64,000 nucleotides of DNA from Isoalcanivorax pacificus W11-5 (GTDB lineage Bacteria; Pseudomonadota; Gammaproteobacteria; Pseudomonadales; Alcanivoracaceae), in contig NZ_CP004387.1 of NCBI RefSeq assembly GCF_000299335.2, positions 62,001 to 126,000 of the forward strand. Reading direction: 5' to 3'. Made by a program: the position numbers and the translations under genes. The notes beneath the pieces were generated by a model, which did no database searches, was not told the DNA's origin, and saw nothing but the letters and a program-made list of their open reading frames with translations. The first letter of the stretch is position 1. Every line of letters starts with the position of its first letter. Shown piece by piece: positions 43,463-53,645 of this stretch.

Positions 43463-43720
43463 GGCGCCGATGGGCGGGGTAACAGTTTAAAGTCGCCATT
43501 CTAGCCAGTGATGCGTTGGCTCGGCAGGGGCTGTAAGGCCAATAGCGCTGGGCGGAGGAGCCGCATCTGGCGGGACAGGCGCTTTCTCCTGAATGACGCA
43601 GGCGCCGGGATAGGGCGCTCTCCCTACTAGTGTGCGGGCGCGGGAGCAGTTTGCAAGCGGAATGGTGTGGCAGGCTGGGTGGGCTCGGCGGGAAGCGCGC
43701 AGCGAATCCCGCCACCTCCC

Positions 43721-45706
43721 TTACTGGATACGCGTCACCAGCAGATGATCCGACACCAGCCGAAGCAGCTGCCAGCCGGGGCTCACGAAGGTGGTCGCCA
43801 CGGCCTCGGTAACGATCAATGGCCCGTTGAGCGGCTCGTCCACCGGCAGGCTGTCGCGCCCCCGCACCGGCACGGGCCCCAGGCCGGCTACCTGGCTCGT
43901 CCGGACCGGACCGGGCGCCGTGACCCGGCCAGCCGGGGCATCGGGCAGAGTCTCCCTCAGGCTCAGACGGGCACGCAGGTTCACCCGCGCGACCGGCGCT
44001 TGCAGGCGGTGCCCGTAGCGCTGTTCATGCAGTTGGTGAAAATGCGCTTCTGCCGCAGCAATGTCGCCCTGCCAGGGCACGCTCAGCGGGAACGACTGGC
44101 CGGCGTAGCACACATCCAGCATGACCTGTTGCTCCAGCGCGGCAGGATCAAGGGCGCCGCCCTCTTCCGTCTGCATGGCCTCGTGTGCCTGCATGATCAG
44201 GGTGCTGGCCAGCGCATTGAGGCTCTCGGTATCGGTTTCTGTAGGCAGTGCCTGGATCAGCTCCCGCTGCCGTGGCGCGCGCACCAGCCCCTGGGCAGAG
44301 AGTACGCCGCTGTTGCGCGGTACCAAGGCGCGGGGGATGCCGAGCATCTCTGCCAGGGCGCACACATGCAGGCCGCCGGCCCCGCCGAAGCACAGCAGCA
44401 TGAAGTCCGCCGGATCAAACCCCTTCTGGATGGAGATGACGCGCAGTGCCTGGGCCATGTGCTCATTGGCCAGATCAATGACGCCGCGTGCTGCGTGTTC
44501 GGGCGATGTGCCCAGTTGTTTGGCCAGCGCCGCCAGCGCGTGCTCGGACGCGGCGCGTGACAGCGGCAGGCCGCCGCCGAGCTGCAGATCGTCCGGCAGG
44601 TGGCCCAGCACCAGGTTGGCGTCGGTCACCGTCACACCGGTGCCGCCGCGTCCGTAACAGGCCGGGCCGGGGTCGGCGCCAGCGGAGGTCGGCCCTACAT
44701 GCAGCATGCCGGCGGCATCGACGGCGGCCAGCGAGCCGCCGCCCGCGCCGATGGTGTGCATGTCGACCATCGGTACCGCGACCGGCCAGCGGCCGATGTG
44801 CCCTTCCAGCGTCAGCCGGAAACCATGATCCAGCAGGGCGACGTCGGTGGAGGTGCCGCCCATGTCAAAAGTCATCAGGCGCGGTTCATCCAGTGCCTCG
44901 CCGATGGCGCGTGCCGCATTGAGCCCGCCGGCCGGCCCGGACAGCAGCAGATTTACCGCCCGGCCAGCGGCGGCATCCAGCGCCAGCGTGCCACCGCCGG
45001 ACTGCATGATGCTGACCGGCGCCGGGGAAGCGCCGCGCCCTAGCCGGTCGAGATAATCCGCCACCTTCGGGCCCAGCCAGGCATTCAGCCAAGTGGCCAG
45101 CCCGCGCTCGTACTCACCGGCAATGGGCAACACCTCGGCGGAATGGCAGACAAACCCGGCGCAGTCTGCCAGCGCCGCATGCAAGCGCTGTTCATGCTCC
45201 GGGTTGAGATAACTGAATAGCAGGCTGATCGCGATGGCCTCCGGCCGCACAGCCCGGACACGCGCCACTAATTGCTCAATGGCCGCCTCATCCAGGGGTA
45301 CGATCTCCTGGCCGTCTGCGTTGAGGCGTCCGGCAATGCCGAGGATGTCATCTGCCTGGATCACCGCGTCATCACGGGTTGGCGTTAAATTGTACAGCTC
45401 TGCCCGGGTCTGGCGTCCGATCAGCAGCACGTCCTCCAGCCCTTCGTTGGTGATGAACAGCGTGCGTGCGCCCTTGCCTTCCAGCGCGGCATTGGTGGCC
45501 ACGGTGGTGCCATGAATGATCGCCAGCCGTCCGCTACCCAGAGCCTCTTCCAGCCCCATCTCGCGGATGCCCTGGAAGATCGCCTCCTCCGGCGCAGAGG
45601 GCGTGGAAAGCACCTTGTGGATACGCTCGATGCCCTCTCCGAGCAGCACGAAGTCAGTAAAGGTGCCGCCGGTGTCGACGCCGAGCCAGAAGCGGGGTGA
45701 GGTCAT
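43721..45706 (-). CDS. Hydantoinase/oxoprolinase subunit A family protein
   Basis: 661 residues. The N-terminal Hydant_A_N domain starts [19 protein letters not shown], an ATP-binding-like loop of the actin fold. The hydantoinase A core has [48 protein letters not shown] and [15 protein letters not shown]. It would hydrolyse a cyclic amide such as 5-oxoproline or a hydantoin with ATP. The usual partner subunit B is not adjacent, so either it is elsewhere or the protein acts alone. The gene is isolated, divergent from mutM. Confidence 0.85.
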   Translation of the reverse strand: MTSPRFWLGVDTGGTFTDFVLLGEGIERIHKVLSTPSAPEEAIFQGIREMGLEEALGSGRLAIIHGTTVATNAALEGKGARTLFITNEGLEDVLLIGRQTRAELYNLTPTRDDAVIQADDILGIAGRLNADGQEIVPLDEAAIEQLVARVRAVRPEAIAISLLFSYLNPEHEQRLHAALADCAGFVCHSAEVLPIAGEYERGLATWLNAWLGPKVADYLDRLGRGASPAPVSIMQSGGGTLALDAAAGRAVNLLLSGPAGGLNAARAIGEALDEPRLMTFDMGGTSTDVALLDHGFRLTLEGHIGRWPVAVPMVDMHTIGAGGGSLAAVDAAGMLHVGPTSAGADPGPACYGRGGTGVTVTDANLVLGHLPDDLQLGGGLPLSRAASEHALAALAKQLGTSPEHAARGVIDLANEHMAQALRVISIQKGFDPADFMLLCFGGAGGLHVCALAEMLGIPRALVPRNSGVLSAQGLVRAPRQRELIQALPTETDTESLNALASTLIMQAHEAMQTEEGGALDPAALEQQVMLDVCYAGQSFPLSVPWQGDIAAAEAHFHQLHEQRYGHRLQAPVARVNLRARLSLRETLPDAPAGRVTAPGPVRTSQVAGLGPVPVRGRDSLPVDEPLNGPLIVTEAVATTFVSPGWQLLRLVSDHLLVTRIQ

Positions 45707-45844
45707 GAAGAGCGAGCCTGTAACGCTGAGGTGAAAGCCTGCGAAACGGTAACGCGGATGCGCCGTGTCGTCGATGCATTCGGCGATAATGCAGGTATCA
45801 TCCGGATGTCATCGCCCTATCACACAGACAGGAAACACTGCGTC

Positions 45845-46654
45845 ATGCCCGAATTGCCCGAGGTCGAAACCACCCGCCGGGGTATCGCGCCACATCTGGA
45901 AGGCCGCCGTATCCGCCGGGTGGACCTGCGCCAGCGTCAACTGCGCTGGCCGGTGCCCGATGAAGTGGCGAGCCTGAAAAATGCGGCCGTGAGCAGCGTG
46001 GGCCGGCGTGCCAAATTTCTGCTGGTGGACCTGCCTCGCGGCCAGATGCTGATGCACCTGGGCATGTCCGGCTCACTGCGGGTGGTGCCGGAGAAAACGC
46101 CGCCGAACAAGCATGATCATGTGGATTTCGTGCTCGATAGCGGCCAGATGCTGCGCTTTACCGACCCACGCCGGTTCGGCGCCCTGCTCTGGACTGCTTC
46201 ACCGGGCCAGCACCCGATGCTGGATCACCTGGGGCCGGAGCCGCTGGACGACGCCTTTGATGACGATCTGTTGTTCCGGCTGTCCCGGGGGCGCCGGCAG
46301 AGCGTGAAGACATTCATCATGGATAACCGGATCGTGGTGGGCGTTGGCAATATTTACGCTCAGGAAAGCCTGTTCATGGCGGGTATTCACCCGTCGCGAC
46401 CGGCGGGCCGTATCAGCGCTGCACGCTACCAGCGTCTGTCCGCCGCGATCCGCGAGGTGCTGGGCCGGGCAATCAGGGCTGGCGGCACCACGTTGCGGGA
46501 TTTCAGCCGGGTGGATGGCCAGCCCGGATACTTCGCGCAGGAATTGTCGGTATATGGCCGCGCGGGCGCGCCCTGCCTGCAATGTGGCACCCTGCTCAGC
46601 CAGAGCCGCCACGGGCAACGCAGCACCGTCTATTGCCGTCGCTGCCAGACCTGA
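45845..46654 (+). CDS. mutM: Formamidopyrimidine-DNA glycosylase
   Basis: 269 residues. Removes 8-oxoguanine and other oxidised purines and nicks the strand. Starts [13 protein letters not shown], where Pro2-Glu3 form the active site. The H2TH segment is [20 protein letters not shown] and the C-terminal zinc finger has two CxxC pairs (CLQCGT, CRRC). The open frame upstream to 45731 is excluded, because Pro2 must be N-terminal. The gene stands alone and is followed by the large inverted-repeat structure. Confidence 0.97.
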   Translation: MPELPEVETTRRGIAPHLEGRRIRRVDLRQRQLRWPVPDEVASLKNAAVSSVGRRAKFLLVDLPRGQMLMHLGMSGSLRVVPEKTPPNKHDHVDFVLDSGQMLRFTDPRRFGALLWTASPGQHPMLDHLGPEPLDDAFDDDLLFRLSRGRRQSVKTFIMDNRIVVGVGNIYAQESLFMAGIHPSRPAGRISAARYQRLSAAIREVLGRAIRAGGTTLRDFSRVDGQPGYFAQELSVYGRAGAPCLQCGTLLSQSRHGQRSTVYCRRCQT

Positions 46655-46769
46655 AAGAGCCGGCGGATCAGCGGTAAGGATGGTTGCCGCTCTCAGACCA
46701 AAGGTGTAGATTGTGATGCAATTGCCGGTTTATTAACCACTTAGAATGGATAATGACAGCAATACATGA

Positions 46770-47033
46770 GGGTCTGTTGCCGCTTCATTCATCACCGCGC
46801 CGGTGCCTGTTTTTGCGTGGAGCAAGGCGCGAGCAGCGAAGTTTAGTCATTCTAAATGAGCGGCGAGCAACGCGGCGCCACGCAAAAACAGGCCCGGCCC
46901 TTCGGGTTGCCGCCCCCAGGCACGCTAGGCCGCGTTGCGGGGCTTGGAAAGGGGCTGCCCTTCCCTGCGCCCGCGCCTTGCCTGGCGTGCCTGGGGGCGG
47001 CAACGCGGTGATGAATGAAGCGGCAACAGACCC
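46770..47033. repeat. 264-bp nested inverted repeat (cloverleaf-like)
   Basis: Outer arms 46770-46799 and 47004-47033 are a perfect 30-bp inverted repeat (left arm starts GGGTCTGTTGCCGCTTC). Inside are two further stems: perfect 16-bp arms 46805-46820 / 46878-46893 (GCCTGTTTTTGCGTGG) and perfect 20-bp arms 46906-46925 / 46985-47004 (GTTGCCGCCCCCAGGCACGC). Smaller palindromes, e.g. TTTAG-TCATT-CTAAA at 46842-46856, lie in the loops. Fully folded it makes a three-way junction. Frames crossing it are chance. It looks like a non-autonomous mobile element, a recombination substrate or a structured RNA; no transposase is adjacent and no target duplication is obvious. Confidence 0.85.
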
Positions 47034-47080
47034 TAACTATAAGAAGCACTCCATAAAACACAATCAATGAGGGATTGATC

Positions 47081-47440
47081 ATGCTGCGAGCCAAGCGGCC
47101 GTTCCTGGCCGGTGTCCTTGCCGCCTCTCTGATCACCATGGGGATGGCACCACTTACCGCTAACGCCAGCACGTATTACGCAGAGGATCGTCCTACCGAA
47201 ATGGCGGTGGCGGGGGATATTCTGATTGCGCGTCCGGTGATGCTGGTGATTACCGGCCTGGGCCTGGCTGCATTTACGGTCTCGCTGCCATTCAGTGCAC
47301 TGGGCGGCAATGTCGATGAAGCCGGCGAGACACTCGTCAAGGCACCAGCCCGCTCCACGTTCCTGCGCTGCCTGGGTTGCACACCCGCACAGCATGAACA
47401 GCGTCAGGCTGCGAAGCGTACCCGCGACGCGAATCGATAA
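47081..47440 (+). CDS. Hypothetical small membrane protein
   Basis: 119 residues from the ATG at 47081, preceded by GAGGGA (a TTG two codons earlier is less likely). A signal-like segment (LAGVLAASLITMGMAPLTANA) is followed by one strong membrane helix (PVMLVITGLGLAAFTVSLPF) and a basic cytosolic tail with CLGC. I do not recognise the family. It resembles small envelope proteins found with outer-membrane barrels, and a barrel gene follows after 60 bp on the same strand. Confidence 0.7.
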   Translation: MLRAKRPFLAGVLAASLITMGMAPLTANASTYYAEDRPTEMAVAGDILIARPVMLVITGLGLAAFTVSLPFSALGGNVDEAGETLVKAPARSTFLRCLGCTPAQHEQRQAAKRTRDANR

Positions 47441-47499
47441 GCGAATCGATATAAAAAGCCGGCAAAACCAAAAAGCCGGTATTTAATGGAGATAATTAA

Positions 47500-48030
47500 A
47501 TGAAAAAGGTGTGTGCGGCCGTAGCTGCTGCGGCAATGGGTATGTGGGGGGGCGTTCAGGCGCAGGATTTCCCGCAGGGTTATATTGGTATCAGCTATGC
47601 CCAGCCAGAGCAAAATGACCGTTTTTTTGGCGATGACCGGTTTGATACCGGAGATGTTTTTTTCCGCTTGGGTGGGCATCTTAATGAGATCTTTGATACC
47701 GAACTGCGGGCGGGTACGACGATCTCGACAAAAACCGGGAGCGGCCGTGAATTTGGCCACGATTATATCGTTTCGATAATGCTGCGCGCTGGCTATGATA
47801 TCGGGCCTGTGCGGCCGTACGCGGCGGTAGGGCTGACATACGGTAAAGAATGGCTGGAGTTGGCCAACGGCAGTAAATTCAGGGAAACCTTTGATGACGT
47901 TTCCTACGCGGTTGGCATGGATATCAGCCTGGGTAAGCGTATCGGTGTTAACGCAGAGTATGTGCAGTACTACGATATTGGCAACGTAACCCTGAAAGGA
48001 CCTTCATTCGGGGCTATTTGGCGCTTTTAA
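47500..48030 (+). CDS. Small outer-membrane beta-barrel protein
   Basis: 176 residues. A signal peptide (MKKVCAAVAAAAMGMWGGVQ, cleaved after VQA) leads to a mature part with alternating hydrophobic and polar residues of about eight beta strands (GYIGISYAQP, FRLGGHLN, TELRAGTT, SIMLRAGYD, RPYAAVGLTYG, VSYAVGMDIS, IGVNAEYVQYY, GPSFGAIWRF). It ends in Phe, the outer-membrane insertion signal. This is the OmpA-like/OmpW-like 8-strand class (porin_OmpL-type beta-barrel). No catalytic residues are seen. Between two other envelope genes on the same strand. Confidence 0.82.
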   Translation: MKKVCAAVAAAAMGMWGGVQAQDFPQGYIGISYAQPEQNDRFFGDDRFDTGDVFFRLGGHLNEIFDTELRAGTTISTKTGSGREFGHDYIVSIMLRAGYDIGPVRPYAAVGLTYGKEWLELANGSKFRETFDDVSYAVGMDISLGKRIGVNAEYVQYYDIGNVTLKGPSFGAIWRF

Positions 48031-48105
48031 ATAGTGGACTCTATAACAGCTTAATAAAGGGGTGGGCGAGTGCCGCGAACGGCTCGTGTCATCGGGGGAA
48101 CAGGA

Positions 48106-51100
48106 ATGCAAAAAAATATCTGGCTATGGATGATAATGGCAGGGCTGCTCCTCGGTTGCGGCGGCGGTGGTGGTGGCGGCGGGGGTGACGGTATCAGCCT
48201 GGGACGTCCCTCTGTGTCAGTGCTGGGGCTGACGGCAGGCCAAACGGTCACCGTCTCGCTTAACGCCCGAAGCGAGCTCGTCTTTAACACCGACCAGACG
48301 CGTTCGTTCGCCACCCAGGTGCAGGATAACAAAAGCTATACCCTGACTCTGGCAGCTACGGGTACAGTCTGTACCTTTAGTAACGGACGTAATGGCATTG
48401 CCTCCAAGGATGCGAATCGAGTCCACCAGGTGGGCTGTGGCGCCGAGGTGGTTATCCCGCCGGACCCAGACCCTGAAGAGAATGATCCTGCTGACCCAGG
48501 CGTACGCCGCCTGACGGTCTCCCTCAACGGCGTGGGGGTAGCAGAAAATCCGGTTAGTGAAGCCCAGAACGCGACCGTCCAGGTCATGCTGCGTGGCCCC
48601 GAGGGCCAGCCGCTGGCCAGTGAGGTGGTGCGCTTTGAGGTGACCTTGGGCGAGCTGTCACAAGACAGCGCCTTGACGAACAGTTCTGGCTTGGCAACGG
48701 TAATCCTGGGGCCTGGCGAAACGCGAGGCGCGGGCACGCTGACAGTCATCCATGATTATCTTTACGGCGAAGACGAGCGCGTAGCGACTCATACGGTAAA
48801 TTTTGCGACTGACGGCGATGCATCTGGAGCGCCGCCCGTGCAAACCGAGGATTACCTGCTGGTGTTGGAGTTGGTGGACGCTGCGGGCACGGTAGTTGCG
48901 CCGGCGGGGGCGATCGTAACCTCTACGGCGCCTCTGACATTGCGCGCCACGATGACGCAGAACGGCGCGCCCGTACCTGGCCAGGTGATCCGGTTTTCTA
49001 CCGCCGTGGGCGAGCTTGAGCATGCGTCGCGACTGACAAACAGCCAAGGTATTGCCGAAACCACGTTGTCTGCGGGGGTCACCCCGAACGCGGGCTCAAT
49101 CACCGCCACTGCGAGCATTGGGCAAGCAACTGTAAATGCCAGTATCAATGCGGAATCGCTGGGCGGGCAACAGCCCGGCACGGGTACCGCGCCGCTCGTT
49201 GTCAGTCTTGCTCTCCGGGACGCTACCGGTGATCCGGTGGGTACCGCGGGCAATCCTGTTACTCAGGACCGGTCGGCAACGGTTACGGCAACGGTCACCC
49301 TGGATGGTCAGCCGCTGGAGGGTGAAGTTGTCAATTTCAGCAGCGGCAATTTTGGTGAGCTTGCACCAGCCAGTGCGCTGACAGATACAGCGGGCGAGGC
49401 TGTTGTGCGTTTACATGCAGGGCAACAGGAAGGCGCGGGTACTCTGCTGGCGGCCGTGCCGTACCAGGGCCAGACCTACACCGCCAATGTCAACTTCCTG
49501 ACGCGCGGCTTATCTGAGGAAGATGGCGAAACGGTAACACTGACGTTGAGCCTGGACGGCGAGTCCAACCCCTATGCATTGAATCCACTGACCAATACCA
49601 GCCCGGGCGAAGTACGACTAACCCTGACACGGGGTGACAATGCGATACCCTTCCCCGGTCAGGTAATAACCTTCGAAACTGAACTGGGACAATTGGAGCA
49701 GCAAACAAGGCTCACTGATGCAAGCGGCGTGGCGGCAACGCGACTGTCTGTAGGCCCTGATGATATCAGTGGTGCGGGCACGCTCCGGGCATTCTTTACG
49801 CTGGCAGGTGAGCAACACGAGGTAACCCTCAACTTTGCACTGGTCAACACCGAGGTTGATCAGAAGCCAGTGCTTGCGCTGACCCTTTCCAATATCCAGG
49901 TGGACAAGGACAATCCGGCGCTGGCCCGGGCGACAGTGACCCAAGGGGGTGTCCCGCTAGAGGGTGTGGTGGTGGAATTTTCAACCGACGCGGGAACCCT
50001 GAGCCCCACTTCCGGTAATGCTTTGACTGATGCTTCGGGTGTGGCCACGCTGAGCTTGCTGGCGGGTGAGGTAGAGACCGCCGGGACGATTACCGCGGCG
50101 CTGAGGGGCGTGGCAGACGTTGCGGACTCCGTTAATTTCAACACCGCTGGTGACGATGGCGTTGCACAAAATCCGCAAACGGGTTGGACATTGGAGCTGG
50201 CGTTGCGTGACCAGGCCAACAGCACCGATATCACGCAGATAGGCGGCAATGATATTGGCCTGGTCATGGTGCGCCTGCTTGATGCACAGGGAAATGGTGT
50301 AGCGAACGAAATTGTGCGCCTGGATGCCACTGCCGGGAACTTACTGCCCGCAAATGGACTGGTACTCACTGGGCCGGATGGACGTGCACAGGCGAATTTG
50401 GCGTCCGGCGGCGTACCGGGTGCCGGCACTGTCACGGCCACCTTTGGCAGCTTGAGCGCGGAAGTAAACTATATGCTGACGGGCGAAGAGCCAGCAGCGG
50501 GCGATATTGTCCTGACCGCACCGAGGACGATCAACGCCAGTGAGCCGGAAGAAGTAACAGCGCGGCTGACCGACGCATCCGGCGCTCCGGTGGCGGACCA
50601 GATCGTTGTCTTCTCTTCCGAGCTCGGTACCTTCGAGCCATCATCGGGCAGAGTAATGACGGACGCGACCGGGGTGGCCCGCATCATGCTGGATATTGGC
50701 GCCGCGTCCGGCGCGGGCACGCTGACGGCACGAACGGAATTCGACTCTCACAGCGAGTTTACTACCCATAACTTTACTGCGGTGCAGGATTTCCAGCTGG
50801 CGCTGCAGGTGAACTATAGCGACCCGACAGCCAGTGTAGTGACCAGTGAACATTCGGCGACAATAGTGGCCACCCTGACGGGTGCGAATGGCCCCGTTGA
50901 AGGCCGGGTTGTCACCTTTGCAGCGACCGCGGGCGAACTTGCCGGAACATCGGGCCGGACGAACGCAAGCGGCCAAGTGCAGGTGACACTTGTCGCAGGC
51001 GCGGCACCTGGCACTGGCGACGTCAGCGTCACGATGGCCGATAACGCTGCTGTCAGTGCGAGTGCAGAGGTTGAAACCCTGGGCGGAGAAAGCTTGTTCA

Positions 51101-53520
51101 CGCTCGAAATCATCGGTATTGAAAACAGCGGAGGGGTGGTTACTACGGATAACCCAATCCGTGGAGAGGACCCAGCGCGTGTGCGTGTCCGTGTGGGACA
51201 TCCTGATAGTAGCGAGGTGGCGAACCAGCTCGTGTCACTGGAAACAACATTGGGTGAGTTCCAGGGGCCGGTTTCGTCGGGCACCACTGCCACTATCACC
51301 ACGGATGCCAGCGGCGAGGCCTGGGTAGAACTAGCCTCAAGGGGAGTATCTGGCGGCGGCATCGTCACAGTAAGCTTCCCGCAAGCGGACCTGACAGCAA
51401 CGGCGGTCTTCACCATCCGTGAGAGCGGGGTAAATGATGTTTACCTTGAAGCGCTGCGGGTTTATGACAACAACAATGTCGAGACTCGGGTAGTGCCGGC
51501 GGGTGACTTCCTGACCGTCGAGGCACGGGTGATCGATGGCGGCGGCATTGCGATGCAAAACCGGGTAGTGACCTTTACCCTGGATTCACCCGCTGGCGTC
51601 GGTGGCCTTGACCCGATTAACGGCACCGCGCTGACCGATGGCAACGGTGTTGCCACGATAAGGCTTACGTCCGGGACTGAACGCGGAGCGGGTATGGTAA
51701 CCGCCACCGTACGTATCGGCTGGGAAGGTGAAATGCAAAGCTCCAGCCAGAGCGCATCCTTTTCGTCCGAAGGAGGTGGAACGGGGGCGACGCCGGATCC
51801 GGTGGAGATCGCTCTTGAGTTTGACTCCGCCATCGATCCGGGGCCAGGTTTGCCGCTTACGCTCGTCGAGGGCCAGAGCCTGCTAGTTTCTGTTGCCTTT
51901 ACGGCAAATGGCGCGCCGTGGACGGGCGAGAGTTATGTCGAGTTTTCCTCCTATTGTCTGCAAGCCGGGAACGCCACGGTGGTGCCAGATGGCCCGGTGG
52001 CCAACTTGGGAGGTTACGCCAGAGCGACTTACACGCCTGGCACGGGCTGTCTGGTTGATACGCTGTATGCGCGTGCCCAGGTAGGCCCTGATCTGCTGCT
52101 GGTCGAGCGTGCATTTGAGATCACCCCGGCGCCTGCCCGCGTTATCGAGTTCCTGGGGGCCTCACCTGCCGTACTAGGCCTGAAAGGCTCATCGCAGGCA
52201 GGGGCGACAGAGACAGGCCGTTTGACCTTCGTTGTCCGCAGCGATACAGGTAACCCGGTCGCGGCAGGTATGCAGGTTCAGTTTACGACAGTAAACAATA
52301 TCGGCGGCTTCGATATTACCTCTGATCTGGTGACCCAGACTGACCATAATGGTGAGGTGACTGCTACCGTACAGAGCGGCAGCGTACCAATGGTGGCCGG
52401 CGTCAGAGCGGAGCTTGTGGATACCCCTTCCATCTTCGCGACGGGCCAGATCTCTATCCATTCCGGCGTGGTAACGCAGAACAGATTTTCACTGGCCTCA
52501 GAGCAGATCAACGTTCTGGCCGGTAATCATCAGGGCGTGAGCGTACCAGTGACAATTCGGGCTGCGGACCGCTTCGGTAACTGGTTGGACGGAGTAGACG
52601 TCAACTTCACCACCGAGTTGGGTGATATTGATGGTAGCTGCGAGACTTCAGATGGCACATGTTCTGTGACATGGACCAGCCACGCTGCCCAACCAATACA
52701 CTTTGACGGGGATCGTTCTACTCGACCTTGTCTGCCCCGTAATGAAGCGTTTGAGCAAGGGGTGTTGAGTCCGGTGGCGTGTAATGCCTTCGATCGTTAC
52801 GGCCGTAGCACTATCACTGCCTGGACAATCGGTGAAGAAAGTTTTGTGGATCAGAACGGCAATAATCTATTTGACGTGGGCGAGGAATGGACACCTTTGC
52901 CGGAAGCCTTCCGGGATGATAATGAAACTGGTATTCACGAGTTCGAGCAGCTCTTTGCCGAAGAATATATGGACTTTGATGCCAGTGGGGATTACACCGC
53001 TGTGGATATGGTGACGGCCCGTTTCCGGGGCGTGGGTTGTGCGGATGCGCAATCGGATCATTGTGACGCGCTGACGAACGTGCGCCGATCTGTTCTGATC
53101 GTGCTGTCCACCGATAATATCCAGGGGTGGGTGGTGCAACCTGGCTCTGGTTATACGAGTTGGGCTGATTCCGCTAATTCCGCCCTGCCGCCTCAGGGCT
53201 GGGGCAGCGCGGTGCTAACCGGGTTGCAACCGCTTGCCACCCTCTCCGTGACAGGCGGTGAATTCAATGTTGTCATGGCAGATTTGAATGGTAACGCACC
53301 GGCGATAGGCTCTAGTATTTCGGTGTCCGCGAGCGATTCATCGGCGAATATTATCGGCCCGTCCAGCTGCCAGGTGGCTAACCAGACTGAACCGTTGGTA
53401 TGTACCTTTACGGTAAAGCCGAGCCCGGGTGAGACCATTGAGATCGGTACAGATATTCTGGTGACCTTACAGAGCGCGGCTAATGTTGCGCCTTCAGTGA
53501 AGACAATCACTATTCAGTAA
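48106..53520 (+). CDS. Giant Ig-like (invasin-type, Big_1) repeat lipoprotein
   Basis: 1804 residues from ATG 48106. The signal peptide ends in lipobox LLLGC (Cys18), directly followed by nine Gly. From about residue 130 to 1560 there are about thirteen repeats of roughly 105 residues. Each has a VxFxTxxGxL core and a LTDxSGxAxxxLxAGxxxGAGTLTA ending, the invasin/intimin Big_1 fold; repeats 11-13 are degenerate. The last 240 residues differ: acidic loops such as DQNGNNLFDVGEE and DFDASGDYTAVD look like calcium sites, and several Cys appear. No autotransporter barrel is present, so it is probably held by its lipid on the cell surface and acts in adhesion or contact. Start by SD AGGA. Confidence 0.88.
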   Translation: MQKNIWLWMIMAGLLLGCGGGGGGGGGDGISLGRPSVSVLGLTAGQTVTVSLNARSELVFNTDQTRSFATQVQDNKSYTLTLAATGTVCTFSNGRNGIASKDANRVHQVGCGAEVVIPPDPDPEENDPADPGVRRLTVSLNGVGVAENPVSEAQNATVQVMLRGPEGQPLASEVVRFEVTLGELSQDSALTNSSGLATVILGPGETRGAGTLTVIHDYLYGEDERVATHTVNFATDGDASGAPPVQTEDYLLVLELVDAAGTVVAPAGAIVTSTAPLTLRATMTQNGAPVPGQVIRFSTAVGELEHASRLTNSQGIAETTLSAGVTPNAGSITATASIGQATVNASINAESLGGQQPGTGTAPLVVSLALRDATGDPVGTAGNPVTQDRSATVTATVTLDGQPLEGEVVNFSSGNFGELAPASALTDTAGEAVVRLHAGQQEGAGTLLAAVPYQGQTYTANVNFLTRGLSEEDGETVTLTLSLDGESNPYALNPLTNTSPGEVRLTLTRGDNAIPFPGQVITFETELGQLEQQTRLTDASGVAATRLSVGPDDISGAGTLRAFFTLAGEQHEVTLNFALVNTEVDQKPVLALTLSNIQVDKDNPALARATVTQGGVPLEGVVVEFSTDAGTLSPTSGNALTDASGVATLSLLAGEVETAGTITAALRGVADVADSVNFNTAGDDGVAQNPQTGWTLELALRDQANSTDITQIGGNDIGLVMVRLLDAQGNGVANEIVRLDATAGNLLPANGLVLTGPDGRAQANLASGGVPGAGTVTATFGSLSAEVNYMLTGEEPAAGDIVLTAPRTINASEPEEVTARLTDASGAPVADQIVVFSSELGTFEPSSGRVMTDATGVARIMLDIGAASGAGTLTARTEFDSHSEFTTHNFTAVQDFQLALQVNYSDPTASVVTSEHSATIVATLTGANGPVEGRVVTFAATAGELAGTSGRTNASGQVQVTLVAGAAPGTGDVSVTMADNAAVSASAEVETLGGESLFTLEIIGIENSGGVVTTDNPIRGEDPARVRVRVGHPDSSEVANQLVSLETTLGEFQGPVSSGTTATITTDASGEAWVELASRGVSGGGIVTVSFPQADLTATAVFTIRESGVNDVYLEALRVYDNNNVETRVVPAGDFLTVEARVIDGGGIAMQNRVVTFTLDSPAGVGGLDPINGTALTDGNGVATIRLTSGTERGAGMVTATVRIGWEGEMQSSSQSASFSSEGGGTGATPDPVEIALEFDSAIDPGPGLPLTLVEGQSLLVSVAFTANGAPWTGESYVEFSSYCLQAGNATVVPDGPVANLGGYARATYTPGTGCLVDTLYARAQVGPDLLLVERAFEITPAPARVIEFLGASPAVLGLKGSSQAGATETGRLTFVVRSDTGNPVAAGMQVQFTTVNNIGGFDITSDLVTQTDHNGEVTATVQSGSVPMVAGVRAELVDTPSIFATGQISIHSGVVTQNRFSLASEQINVLAGNHQGVSVPVTIRAADRFGNWLDGVDVNFTTELGDIDGSCETSDGTCSVTWTSHAAQPIHFDGDRSTRPCLPRNEAFEQGVLSPVACNAFDRYGRSTITAWTIGEESFVDQNGNNLFDVGEEWTPLPEAFRDDNETGIHEFEQLFAEEYMDFDASGDYTAVDMVTARFRGVGCADAQSDHCDALTNVRRSVLIVLSTDNIQGWVVQPGSGYTSWADSANSALPPQGWGSAVLTGLQPLATLSVTGGEFNVVMADLNGNAPAIGSSISVSASDSSANIIGPSSCQVANQTEPLVCTFTVKPSPGETIEIGTDILVTLQSAANVAPSVKTITIQ

Positions 53521-53550
53521 ATATTTTTAAGAAATCCTTCGCTGATACGA

Positions 53551-53581
53551 AACCGCCACCTGAAAGGGTGGCGGTTTTTTT
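53551..53581 (+). terminator. Rho-independent terminator after the Ig-repeat gene
   Basis: Perfect 10-bp stem AACCGCCACC / GGTGGCGGTT, loop TGAAAG, followed by T residues, 31 bp after the stop codon at 53520. Confidence 0.93.
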
Positions 53582-53645
53582 ACGCGGATTGGCGGGCGTG
53601 AGGCCAACTTTTGGAAACGTCACGCCAGGAATTTTGCCAATGTTG

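Noticed and set aside
46770-47033. Integron attC site
   Set aside because: The structure has perfect long stems and no RYYYAAC/GTTRRRY simple-site pair, and no integron integrase is near.
46753-47070. Open frame across the cloverleaf
   Set aside because: It simply translates the inverted repeats; no ribosome site and no conserved pattern.
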